From: Devosia sp.
GTDB lineage: Bacteria > Pseudomonadota > Alphaproteobacteria > Rhizobiales > Devosiaceae
Reading direction: 5' to 3'
Length of the DNA stretch: 8,824 nucleotides
Assembly (NCBI GenBank): GCA_016793415.1
Contig: JAEUMC010000554.1
Coordinates: forward strand, 1 to 8,824
In this document: positions 1-5,969 of the stretch, piece after piece
Position numbering within the stretch: the first letter of the stretch is position 1
Layout of the letters: every line of letters starts with the position of its first letter
Notes under the pieces: generated by a model
Told to the model about the DNA's origin: nothing
What the model saw: the letters and a program-made list of their open reading frames with translations, nothing else
Databases searched by the model: none
Program-made: the position numbers and the translations under genes

Positions 1-1158
1 CGCACCAACAACCGGCTGGCCGAAATCGCCCGCTGGCTCGAAGTGCTCGACGGCTACATCGTCGCTTACCTCAACCTCGACGAGGTGATCCGCATCATCC
101 GCGAGGAGGATGACGCCAAGGCGTCGCTGATGGCGACCTTCAGCCTCAGCGACGTGCAGGCCGAAGCTATCCTCAACATGCGGCTGCGTTCGTTGCGCAA
201 GCTCGAGGAAATCGAGCTCAGGACCGAGCACAAGACGCTCAGCGAGGAACAGGCGCATCTCAACGCCCTCATCGCCTCGGACCGGCGGCAGTGGGGCGAG
301 ATCGCCAAGCAGATCGGCGAACTGAAGAAGGCCTATCCGAAGTTCGAGAAGGACGGCGTTACCCGTCACCCGCGCTGGGGCCGCAAGACCGATTTCGCCG
401 ACGCGATGGATATCGACCACGAGGAAGTGGCGACCCAGATGATAGAGCGGGAGCCGATCACGGTGATCCTCTCCGAGAAGGGCTGGATCCGCTCGATGCG
501 CGGTCATACCACGGAGATCGACGAGAAAGGCTTCAAGACGGGGGACCGGCTGAAGCTGTTCATCCACGCCCAGACCACCGACAAGCTGCTGCTGCTCTCC
601 ACCGGCGGCAAGGTGTTCACCCTTGCCGGCGACCGCCTGCCTGGCGGACGCAGCCAGGGCGAGCCGGTGCGCCTGATGGTTGATATCGAGGAAGGCCAGG
701 ACCTGGTGGATCTGTTCGTCTATCGCCCGGGTCGCAAACGGGTCATCGCCTCGCGCAAGGGCGACGGGTTCGTGGTGGCCGAGGACGAGCTGATCGCCAA
801 TACCCGCAAGGGCAAGCAGGTGCTCAACGTCGGCGACACGGAGGAGGCGCGGCTGATCGCGCCGGTCGAGGGCGACATGCTCGCGGTGATCGGCGAGAAC
901 CGCAAGATGGTGGTGTTCCCGCTCGAGCAGTTGCCCGAAATGGGCCGAGGCAAGGGCGTGCGCCTGCAGAAGTACAAGGATGGCGGGCTCAGCGATCTCA
1001 AGACCTTCCCATCCGGCGTCGGCCTGACCTGGACCGATTCCTCGGGCCGCACCTACAGCAAGACCATGGGCGAGTTGACCGAGTGGCTGGGCGATCGCGC
1101 CTCGGCCGGCAGGCAGCCGCCGACCGGGTTCCCGCGCAACAACAAGTTCGTCGGCTAG
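1..1158 (+). CDS. parC: DNA topoisomerase IV subunit A, C-terminal half (partial, 5' end outside window)
   Basis: ParC is the DNA-cleaving subunit of topoisomerase IV, which with ParE decatenates daughter chromosomes. The frame is open from base 1, so the gene starts outside the window; 385 of about 750 residues are present. The first 70 or so residues are the end of the breakage-reunion core, with the typical QAEAILNMRLRSLRKLE helix at residues 53-69. A charged coiled-coil-like stretch follows. From about residue 134 to the end lies the C-terminal beta-pinwheel DNA-wrapping domain, with repeats such as ITVILSEKGWIRSMRG, LLLLSTGGKVFTL and MGRGKGVRLQKYK. No canonical GyrA box (QRRGGKG) is seen; a degenerate NTRKGKQV stands in its place, which favours ParC over GyrA. 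It ends in TAG, 15 bases before the next gene on the same strand. The GTG at 43 is internal and not a start. Confidence 0.93.
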   Translation, partial: RTNNRLAEIARWLEVLDGYIVAYLNLDEVIRIIREEDDAKASLMATFSLSDVQAEAILNMRLRSLRKLEEIELRTEHKTLSEEQAHLNALIASDRRQWGEIAKQIGELKKAYPKFEKDGVTRHPRWGRKTDFADAMDIDHEEVATQMIEREPITVILSEKGWIRSMRGHTTEIDEKGFKTGDRLKLFIHAQTTDKLLLLSTGGKVFTLAGDRLPGGRSQGEPVRLMVDIEEGQDLVDLFVYRPGRKRVIASRKGDGFVVAEDELIANTRKGKQVLNVGDTEEARLIAPVEGDMLAVIGENRKMVVFPLEQLPEMGRGKGVRLQKYKDGGLSDLKTFPSGVGLTWTDSSGRTYSKTMGELTEWLGDRASAGRQPPTGFPRNNKFVG

Positions 1159-1173
1159 CGCGGACCACCGCAG

Positions 1174-2100
1174 GTGACTGAAACGAAAACCGAGCCCGAC
1201 ACTGGGCGGCGTGACTGCGCCGTGTTCGTGACCCATGTCTGGGGGCCACAGATCGCCACGCACTATGAACGGCTCAAGCGCGAGGCCGCGCCGATTCTCG
1301 ACGTGTTCCTCGCCTTCCAGCAAGGCGACGACGAGGCAGCAGTCCCCGCTGGAATGACACCTGACCTGGTGGTGCGAATGGCGGACAGCGCCGCGCATTT
1401 CCCCCTGCGCTACCAGGAATACCTGCAGCGTTCGAGCCCATGGGGCTACGTAGACCTGGTCTGGATGACGGCCTTCCTCGACCCGCGGCTTGGCGCCTAC
1501 GACAGGTTCTGGCTGGTCGAATACGACGTCGACTTCTCAGGGAACTGGTCGAGCTTTTTCGGGGCCGCGGCGAGCTACGAAGGTGACCTGCTGGCCACGC
1601 GCCTCCGGCCGCTCAGCGCCGATCCGGGCTTCTATTTCACCTCCATCTACGAACAACCCCAAGCCGCGCCGGATGACCCGCTTATCGCCTTCATGCCGAT
1701 CTCGCGCCTGTCGCGGCAGTTGATCGACCATTACCGTACCAGGCTGTTGCAGGTGGGGTGGTGCGGGCACTTCGAGATGGTGTTGCCCTCGCTCGCGCGG
1801 CTCGGCGGCTATTCGATCGCCGAGATCGGCGGCTATGACGCGCTGGTGCCGCCGGAGCGTCGTGGCCTGCACTACGACGGGACCTTCGAAGACCTGCTGA
1901 CAACGAGGTCGACCCACGCCTACAGGCCGCCACGCGCCTTCAGCTACTTCGTCCAATCGCCGCGCAAGTTCCGCCAACGCAACCGCATCTATCATCCGGT
2001 GAAAGTCGGATGGTCGCTGAACCAAAGACTGCGACCGTACTGGTTGCCGGCGCTGCAGCGCCTTCGGGCATTGTCCCGCCGCCTGCGTGGGAAGGCCTGA
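1174..2100 (+). CDS. Hypothetical protein, glycosyltransferase-like (DUF3405-like EYDVDF motif)
   Basis: Not assigned with certainty. The 308-residue protein begins after a short polar tail with a beta-strand (CAVFVTHVWG, 15-24), as in GT-A type nucleotide-sugar transferases. Its most telling motif is FWLVEYDVDFSGNW (112-125). A DxD-like DVD (118-120) there resembles the metal/sugar-nucleotide site of glycosyltransferases and the conserved W-x-x-E-x-D-V core I recall for DUF3405-type proteins. Later landmarks are GWCGHFEMVLPSL (195-207), which could carry an acceptor or catalytic residue, and YHPVK (273-277). The C-terminus is strongly basic (LRALSRRLRGKA). No signal peptide or clear membrane helix is seen, so a cytoplasmic enzyme acting on polysaccharide precursors is the inference. 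The start is GTG with only a weak ribosome site; the next Met is at residue 61, too far in. AGG and AGA arginine codons recur, possibly a sign of transfer. It may be read with parC. Confidence 0.7.
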   Translation: MTETKTEPDTGRRDCAVFVTHVWGPQIATHYERLKREAAPILDVFLAFQQGDDEAAVPAGMTPDLVVRMADSAAHFPLRYQEYLQRSSPWGYVDLVWMTAFLDPRLGAYDRFWLVEYDVDFSGNWSSFFGAAASYEGDLLATRLRPLSADPGFYFTSIYEQPQAAPDDPLIAFMPISRLSRQLIDHYRTRLLQVGWCGHFEMVLPSLARLGGYSIAEIGGYDALVPPERRGLHYDGTFEDLLTTRSTHAYRPPRAFSYFVQSPRKFRQRNRIYHPVKVGWSLNQRLRPYWLPALQRLRALSRRLRGKA

Positions 2101-2102
2101 GC

Positions 2103-2831
2103 CTACTCGAGCCGCCGCCAGCCCAGCGGGCCGCGCTGCACTTCGAGCGGACGGAACTGGCCCTTGTAGGCCATCTTGGGTGAATCCTTCACCCAGTAGC
2201 CCAGGTAGACATAGGTGAGCGCGGCGAGCTTCACCTGCTCGATATGGTCGAGGATCAGCAGGTTGCCGAGCCCGCGCTTGTCGAGCAGTGGATCGTAAAA
2301 GCTGTAGACCATCGACAGCCCGTCGGGCATGACGTCGGTCAGCGCCACGGCCACCAGCGGGCGCTGCGGATGCGAAGTGAGCCGGTACTCAACCACCACA
2401 GTCTGAACCGGGGTATCCTCGACCATGTATTCATAGTCGACAAAGCTCATCTGGGTCATGCCGCCACCGGCATGACGCGCATCAAGGTAGCGCTTGAACA
2501 GCGCGAACTGTTCGGCGGTGGCGCGGGGTTGGCAGACCTCGACCGCAATATCGGCATTGGCCTTGCGGATGCGCCGGTAGCGCGCCGATGGCACGAACTC
2601 CTGCGCCACAATGCGGACCGACTGACAGGCCGAGCAGCCATCGCAGGCCGGCCGATAGATCAGGTTCTGACTACGCCGGAAACCGTTGTCGCTGAGCAGG
2701 TGGTGGAGCGAAGCGGCACGACGGCCGGTCAGGTGAGTGAAGAGCTTGCGCTCCTGACGACCCGGCAGATACGGACAGGGCATCGCCGCCGTAAGGAAGA
2801 GCTGGGTGTTCTCGGGCGTCTGATCGGTCAT
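2103..2831 (-). CDS. bpt: Aspartate/glutamate leucyltransferase (N-end rule, Bpt)
   Basis: Bpt transfers leucine from Leu-tRNA to proteins with N-terminal Asp or Glu, marking them for ClpS/ClpAP degradation (EC 2.3.2.29); it is the bacterial relative of eukaryotic ATE1. The 242-residue length is normal. The N-terminal ATE domain shows the cysteine motifs CPYLPGRQERKLFT (19-32) and YRPACDGCSACQSVR (59-73; Cys63, 66, 69). The C-terminal GNAT-like half shows MTQMSFVDYEYM (125-136), SMVYSFYDP (173-181) and GYWVKDSPKMAYKGQFRPLE (211-230), all hallmarks of the family. The ATG is preceded by AAGGA at 2837-2841 with 5-base spacing. It is the last gene of the hemB / RDD / bpt set and may also have its own promoter (see 2857-2885). 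Its stop codon lies 2 bases from the stop of the convergent gene at 1174-2100. Confidence 0.95.
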   Translation of the reverse strand: MTDQTPENTQLFLTAAMPCPYLPGRQERKLFTHLTGRRAASLHHLLSDNGFRRSQNLIYRPACDGCSACQSVRIVAQEFVPSARYRRIRKANADIAVEVCQPRATAEQFALFKRYLDARHAGGGMTQMSFVDYEYMVEDTPVQTVVVEYRLTSHPQRPLVAVALTDVMPDGLSMVYSFYDPLLDKRGLGNLLILDHIEQVKLAALTYVYLGYWVKDSPKMAYKGQFRPLEVQRGPLGWRRLE

Positions 2832-2856
2832 CGTCGTCCTTCGAGCGATGCCCGGA

Positions 2857-2885
2857 GGATAGACGCGACCGGATGGCCCGGCAAT
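2857..2885 (-). promoter_or_regulatory. Possible bpt promoter
   Basis: On the minus strand ATTGCC (2880-2885) and CTATCC (2857-2862) are separated by exactly 17 bases, close to the alphaproteobacterial pattern CTTGAC-N17-CTATAT (4 of 6 in each box). A start about 7 bases beyond would give a leader of roughly 20 bases containing the AAGGA ribosome site. Found by eye only; chance matches are common. Confidence 0.3.
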
Positions 2886-2925
2886 GGCCCATCATGCCTC
2901 AGCCCACGCGATCAGCGTCCTTGGA

Positions 2926-3417
2926 TCAGGCCGAACGCATGCCGCCGGAGCGCCAGAACCGCTGCATGGGCGAGCGACGCAGCATCAGCGTGCCCACCAC
3001 CAGGTCATGCAGCATCTGCTGACGCGGCGTGAACAGCGCGAACAGGATCGAGAACGGCCAGGAAATCCACACCGTCACCCAGAACAGGATGGGATGAATG
3101 AGGATGCTCCAGCCGTTGAGCGGCGTGCCGCGCACCGGCGTCAGCACGATGTCCATCATCTGCATGCCGACGGTGGCGCGCATCGGCGAGCCCAGCGTCG
3201 CGGCGTAGTAGCCCAGGATCGCAACCGGAATGATGATCGGCAGGGCCAGCAATCCCAGCCCCAGCGTCACGATGCCGAAAATACCGCCGACCAGCAGGGC
3301 GGCAATGGTGATGAAGGTGATGATCACGCAGTCGATCAGCCACGCCGCGGCACGGCGCAGCAACACGCCATCGAACAGCTCCGGCGCGCTGGCCGGGTCG
3401 GGAAGATGATCGCTCAT
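2926..3417 (-). CDS. RDD family membrane protein
   Basis: A small inner-membrane protein of the RDD family, whose members are mostly uncharacterised; some are reported to take part in ion or solute transport. It shows the family signature: an Arg pair before the first membrane helix (LLRRAAAWLIDC, 19-30, Arg21/Arg22, Asp29) and a distal Asp in MLHDLVVGTLMLRR (135-148, Asp138). Hydrophobic stretches at about 25-45, 50-72 and 103-128 are the likely membrane segments. The start chosen is ATG at 3417 (163 residues), because CAGGG lies 7 bases upstream. ATG at 3435 (169 residues) or TTG at 3441 would add a few polar residues. It lies 75 bases after hemB and 94 before bpt, all on one strand, an arrangement I recall from related Hyphomicrobiales. 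No clear promoter is seen in the hemB-RDD gap, so co-transcription with hemB is inferred. Confidence 0.88.
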   Translation of the reverse strand: MSDHLPDPASAPELFDGVLLRRAAAWLIDCVIITFITIAALLVGGIFGIVTLGLGLLALPIIIPVAILGYYAATLGSPMRATVGMQMMDIVLTPVRGTPLNGWSILIHPILFWVTVWISWPFSILFALFTPRQQMLHDLVVGTLMLRRSPMQRFWRSGGMRSA

Positions 3418-3492
3418 GGGGTTGCCCTGGTTCATGCCCAACAGATGGGAACCGCGGGGTCCTACACAAGGGCCGGGGTCGGAAAATCGGAC

Positions 3493-4506
3493 CTAGCGGT
3501 TGAGCAGCCGGGCTGCCTCGAGAGCGAAATAGGTCAGCACGCCGTCACACCCTGCCCGCTTGAAGGCCACGAGACTCTCCAGCATGGCGCCCTCGCCATT
3601 GATCGCTCCGGCTTCGGCTGCGAAGCGGATCATCGCGTATTCGCCCGACACCTGGTAGGCGAACAGCGGCACGTCGAAGGCGTCACTGACGCGCTGTACG
3701 ATATCGAGATAGGGCAGACCCGGTTTCACCATCACCATGTCGGCACCCTCGGCGATATCCTGCGCCACCTCGCGCATCGCCTCGTCCGAGTTGGCGTAGT
3801 CGAGCTGATAGGTGCGCTTGTCGCCGATCAGCCGGCTGCCCGAGCCCACCGCCTCGCGAAACGGCCCGTAATAGACCGAGGCGAACTTGGCCGAGTAGGC
3901 CATGATGCCGACCTGGTCGAAACCCTCCGAATCCAGTGCCCGGCGGATCGCGGCGACGCGGCCGTCCATCATGTCGGATGGCGCGATGATGTCGGCCCCT
4001 GCCCGCGCCTGCATCAGCGCGGCCTTGACCATGGCCTCGACTGTTTCGTCGTTGAGGATCTCGCCGTCGCGCACCAGACCGTCCTGGCCGTCGGACGAAT
4101 ATTCGTCGAGCGCCACGTCGGTGATCAGCCCGATGTCGACGCCGGCATCGCGGATGGCCCGCAAGGCCTGCGCGGTCAGGTTGTCGGGGTTCCACGCCTC
4201 GCTGCCATCGGCATTGCGGCGGTCATCTTGGGTATTGGGGAACAGCGCCAGCGCCGGAATGCCCTCGGCGGCTGCGGCCTTTGCAGCATCGACCACCAGA
4301 TCGACACTCAGCCGCTCGATGCCCGGCAGCGTGCGGATCGCGGTGCGCTCGCTGTGCCCCTCGATGATGAACAGCGGCCAGATCAGATCGTGCGGGGTGA
4401 GCACCGTCTCGCGCACCATGTTGCGCATCCAGCCGGTACGGCGCAGCCGCCGCTGCCGCCGGCCGCCGAGAAAGCTCATGTCGTGCTTGGGCCAGGTCGT
4501 GCTCAT
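3493..4506 (-). CDS. hemB: Delta-aminolevulinic acid dehydratase (porphobilinogen synthase)
   Basis: HemB condenses two 5-aminolevulinate molecules to porphobilinogen, the second committed step of cytoplasmic haem and tetrapyrrole synthesis (EC 4.2.1.24). The 337-residue length is typical. Both active-site lysines are visible: Lys207 in MAYSAKFAS and Lys261 in MVMVKPGLPYLD, the latter forming the catalytic Schiff base. The metal-site segment DVALDEYSSDGQDG (130-143) has Asp where Zn-dependent enzymes have Cys, which puts it in the Mg/K-type group. Other landmarks are PLFIIEG (44-50), ALFPNTQDD (87-95), IIAPSDMMDGRVAAIR (173-188) and FAYQVSGEYAMI (282-293). The basic N-terminus (RRQRRLRRTGWMRNMVRE) is usual for rhizobial HemB. 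ATG is preceded by GGAG with 6-base spacing. The promoter candidate at 4533-4561 sits just upstream; the gene probably leads an operon with the RDD gene and perhaps bpt. Confidence 0.97.
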   Translation of the reverse strand: MSTTWPKHDMSFLGGRRQRRLRRTGWMRNMVRETVLTPHDLIWPLFIIEGHSERTAIRTLPGIERLSVDLVVDAAKAAAAEGIPALALFPNTQDDRRNADGSEAWNPDNLTAQALRAIRDAGVDIGLITDVALDEYSSDGQDGLVRDGEILNDETVEAMVKAALMQARAGADIIAPSDMMDGRVAAIRRALDSEGFDQVGIMAYSAKFASVYYGPFREAVGSGSRLIGDKRTYQLDYANSDEAMREVAQDIAEGADMVMVKPGLPYLDIVQRVSDAFDVPLFAYQVSGEYAMIRFAAEAGAINGEGAMLESLVAFKRAGCDGVLTYFALEAARLLNR

Positions 4507-4532
4507 GGGGTGCTCCGGTAAGTCGCCGCGCT

Positions 4533-4561
4533 TCTATCAGGCGCCGGCGCCCTGCGCCAAG
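4533..4561 (-). promoter_or_regulatory. Likely hemB promoter
   Basis: On the minus strand CTTGGC (4556-4561) and GATAGA (4533-4538) are 17 bases apart, close to CTTGAC-N17-CTATAT. Transcription would begin about 4526, giving a leader of about 20 bases that includes the GGAG ribosome site of hemB. The spacer contains the perfect 12-bp palindrome GGCGCCGGCGCC (4540-4551), a possible repressor site or chance in GC-rich DNA. Confidence 0.5.
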
Positions 4562-4568
4562 GCTTGCG

Positions 4569-4597
4569 CTTGTCGCACCACCCCATCCGCGCTATCC
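4569..4597 (+). promoter_or_regulatory. Likely promoter of the DUF6163 gene, leaderless
   Basis: CTTGTC (4569-4574) and CTATCC (4592-4597) are exactly 17 bases apart, a good match to CTTGAC-N17-CTATAT (5 of 6 and 4 of 6). The expected start, about 7 bases past the -10 box, falls at 4604-4605, on the A of the ATG. The lack of any Shine-Dalgarno sequence before that ATG fits a leaderless mRNA. Its -35 box is 7 bases from that of the divergent hemB promoter. Confidence 0.5.
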
Positions 4598-4604
4598 ACG
4601 CGAG

Positions 4605-4988
4605 ATGGATTTCAAGAGCGAACTCGCCGGGCGCTATCTCAGGATCATCGCGATCATCGCGCTGCTGCTCGGCCTCGCCGATGCCTCCCGGCTGCTCGGG
4701 GTTTCGTCGGGAGCCGTCAGCCCGATCGCGCAGCTCGGTCCCACCGGCTTTGCCTTCCTCACCGTATTCTGCCTGGCGCGCCTGTTCGCCGCGGTGGGCC
4801 TGTGGATCCGGGCCAGCTGGGGCGCCGTGCTGCTGGTCGGCGCCACCCTGATCGAACTGGCACTCTATCTGGGCGGGGTCCCCGGCGTCGAAATGGGCGC
4901 CTTCGGATTCGCCCTCAGGCTGCTGCTGGTCGGCGGTATTGCGGTGCTGTTCTTCCTCAGCTTCCGGCTGCGCCGCGCACACGACTGA
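4605..4988 (+). CDS. DUF6163 family membrane protein
   Basis: A 127-residue hydrophobic protein of unknown function. By its composition and its place between hemB and ldtR I assign it to DUF6163. About four membrane segments can be seen at 11-25, 47-67, 71-90 and 100-121; the N-terminus is short and polar (MDFKSELAGRY) and the C-terminus basic (FRLRRAHD), consistent with positive-inside orientation. No catalytic motif is visible. There is no Shine-Dalgarno sequence and no other in-frame start codon nearby; the promoter candidate 4569-4597 predicts transcription starting at or one base before the ATG. The gene lies upstream of ldtR and ldtP, as I recall from other Hyphomicrobiales, suggesting but not proving a cell-envelope role. 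A perfect 14-bp palindrome (4989-5002) follows its stop directly. Confidence 0.75.
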   Translation: MDFKSELAGRYLRIIAIIALLLGLADASRLLGVSSGAVSPIAQLGPTGFAFLTVFCLARLFAAVGLWIRASWGAVLLVGATLIELALYLGGVPGVEMGAFGFALRLLLVGGIAVLFFLSFRLRRAHD

Positions 4989-5002
4989 GCGCTCATGAGC
5001 GC
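4989..5002. repeat. 14-bp perfect palindrome after the DUF6163 stop
   Basis: GCGCTCATGAGCGC starts at the base after the TGA stop. As RNA it could fold to a 5-bp stem with a CATG loop, but no T-tract follows, so it is not a normal intrinsic terminator. It could be a protein-binding site or chance. Confidence 0.4.
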
Positions 5003-5003
5003 C

Positions 5004-5046
5004 GGTAACGGACCATTCAGGTTACAATTTTCTGACCTGCGGTTAC
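5004..5046. promoter_or_regulatory. GGTWAC repeats upstream of ldtR
   Basis: GGTAAC (5004-5009), GGTTAC (5020-5025) and GGTTAC (5041-5046) lie in the AT-richer region before ldtR. The last two are direct repeats 21 bases apart, two helical turns, so a bound protein would meet them on the same face. This suggests an operator or activator site; the binding protein is unknown. Confidence 0.3.
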
Positions 5047-5079
5047 CTCTCGTAAAGCCAAATTCCTGAACTTTTTCCG

Positions 5080-5116
5080 TAAGATAGTTTTAAGTCTACG
5101 GCTTAAGGCGATCTTA
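5080..5116. promoter_or_regulatory. Nested dyad, candidate LdtR operator
   Basis: Two inverted-repeat pairs share one centre at base 5098: TAAGAT (5080-5085) with ATCTTA (5111-5116), and TTAAG (5090-5094) with CTTAA (5102-5106). The inner 17-bp dyad has the size and AT-rich arms usual for MarR-family operators, and it lies about 80-110 bases before ldtR. MarR regulators commonly control their own gene, so LdtR binding here is a reasonable inference. I found no matching copy before ldtP by eye. Confidence 0.4.
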
Positions 5117-5118
5117 TT

Positions 5119-5162
5119 TGGGCCCCCGTAGTTTGGGGCCTATGAGACGCGAAGAAATCGCG
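5119..5162 (+). other. Two tandem hairpins in the likely ldtR leader
   Basis: GGCCCC (5121-5126) pairs with GGGGCC (5135-5140), extended by a G-U and a U-A pair to an 8-bp stem with an 8-base loop. Next, CGCGA (5148-5152) pairs with TCGCG (5158-5162) around an AGAAA loop. The second ends 26 bases before the ldtR ATG. They could influence mRNA stability or translation; no T-tract follows, so a terminator is unlikely. Confidence 0.35.
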
Positions 5163-5188
5163 CAAGACGACAGGACAGTGAGGCAACA

Positions 5189-5698
5189 ATGGCAATCAAA
5201 TCCAACGCCGCAGAGGCAATGGTTCCGGAAGAAGCCCAGGGGCTGAAGCCGCTCTACCTAGAAGCCGTCAGCCGTGTCGAACGGCTCCACCGCCGGCTGC
5301 TCGACCTGATCAAGGACGAGTTCGACCGGATGGGCTGGGACGACATCAATCCCGTCCAGGCGCTGCTGATGTTCAACATCGGCGATGCCGAGATGACCGC
5401 CGGCGAGCTGCGCTCGCGTGGCTACTACCTCGGCTCGAACGTCTCGTACAATCTCAAGAAGCTGGTCGAGACCGGCTACATCTTCCAGGAGCGTTCGCGT
5501 TCCGACCGTCGCTCGGTCCGCATCCGCCTCACCCCCAAGGGTGAGGAAGTGGCCGAGGTGATCGACGAGCTTTATGATCGCCACCTGAAATCGATCGAAA
5601 AGGTCGGCGGCCTCAACGGCGAAACCTTCGAAGGCCTCAACAAGGCACTCGGCCGCCTGGAGCGCTTCTGGGTCGACCAGATCCTCTACAAGCTCTGA
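5189..5698 (+). CDS. ldtR: MarR family transcriptional regulator LdtR
   Basis: A 169-residue winged-helix regulator. In Liberibacter asiaticus and Sinorhizobium meliloti, LdtR controls an adjacent L,D-transpeptidase gene and osmotic-stress tolerance, and small molecules such as benzbromarone and phloretin release it from DNA. The MarR fold is readable: an N-terminal dimerisation helix (LYLEAVSRVERLHRRLLDLI, 22-41), the conserved NPVQALLMFNIGDAEMT (54-70), a helix-turn-helix with recognition helix near GSNVSYNLKKLVETGY (82-97), a wing with ERSRSDRRSVRIRLTPKG (101-118), and a long C-terminal dimerisation helix. GAGG (5180-5183) lies 5 bases before the ATG. The 200-base region upstream holds repeats, a nested dyad and two hairpins, so it probably has its own regulated promoter besides any read-through from DUF6163. 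A strong terminator follows. The next gene is its presumed target, the L,D-transpeptidase. Confidence 0.9.
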   Translation: MAIKSNAAEAMVPEEAQGLKPLYLEAVSRVERLHRRLLDLIKDEFDRMGWDDINPVQALLMFNIGDAEMTAGELRSRGYYLGSNVSYNLKKLVETGYIFQERSRSDRRSVRIRLTPKGEEVAEVIDELYDRHLKSIEKVGGLNGETFEGLNKALGRLERFWVDQILYKL

Positions 5699-5751
5699 GC
5701 GCGCTCCGGCCTCGGGCGGGACGCGTTCCGAGCTGAGCCACCGCAGACCAG

Positions 5752-5769
5752 TGTGGCTTGGCTGCCACA
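5752..5769 (+). repeat. Small inverted repeat before the ldtR terminator
   Basis: TGTGGC (5752-5757) and GCCACA (5764-5769) form a 6-bp stem with a 6-base loop, 11 bases ahead of the terminator hairpin. It could protect the ldtR mRNA 3' end; the role is unproven. Confidence 0.3.
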
Positions 5770-5780
5770 GTGAATTCAGC

Positions 5781-5813
5781 AAACGCCGGCTTTAAGCCGG
5801 CGTTTCTTATTTA
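5781..5813 (+). terminator. Intrinsic terminator of ldtR
   Basis: AAACGCCGGC (5781-5790) pairs perfectly with GCCGGCGTTT (5796-5805) around a TTTAA loop; the symmetry runs to 12-bp arms. CTTATTTAT follows directly, giving a T-rich tail. The A-run on the 5' side could also let it work, less well, on the other strand. It separates ldtR from ldtP, so ldtP needs its own promoter. Confidence 0.88.
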
Positions 5814-5924
5814 TGCCCAGAATGCGGCTATGCATCGAAGCAATTGCAGGCTGATCCCTCGTCACTGCAAGTCCCTTGGTTTTGTGCGTGCAAACGGTCG
5901 GCAGTTCAAACCTGCTTGACCGCG

Positions 5925-5953
5925 TTGGAGGCATAGCGGGGCCGGTGCTATGA
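5925..5953 (+). promoter_or_regulatory. Weak ldtP promoter candidate
   Basis: TTGGAG (5925-5930) and CTATGA (5948-5953) are 17 bases apart and would give a very short ldtP leader. A perfect CTTGAC at 5915-5920 has no good -10 box at normal distance. The real promoter therefore remains uncertain. A promoter is expected somewhere in 5806-5969, because a terminator precedes it. Confidence 0.25.
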
Positions 5954-5969
5954 GGGACGACCTCTCGGA

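Noticed and set aside
2244..3032. A 262-codon plus-strand frame opposite bpt
   Set aside because: Shadow of bpt; the bpt motifs on the other strand are unmistakable.
3418..3441. Longer RDD starts at TTG 3441 or ATG 3435
   Set aside because: ATG 3417 has the better ribosome site (CAGGG, 7-base spacing); the difference is small and ATG 3435 stays possible.
2884..4521. A 545-codon open frame on the plus strand opposite the RDD gene and hemB
   Set aside because: It lies antisense to two well-recognised genes, its product is rich in His, Arg, Gln and Ala with no domain, and such long shadow frames are usual in GC-rich DNA.
5824..5924. A possible tRNA or tRNA remnant: a T-arm-like GGCAG-TTCAAAC-CTGCT at 5900-5916 followed by TGACCGC, which pairs at 6 of 7 positions (one G-U) with GCGGCTA at 5824-5830
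   Set aside because: The enclosed length of 100 bases is too great, no proper anticodon stem with a 7-base loop or D-arm is found, and the pairing has a mismatch. A decayed tRNA cannot be excluded; a covariance-model search would decide.
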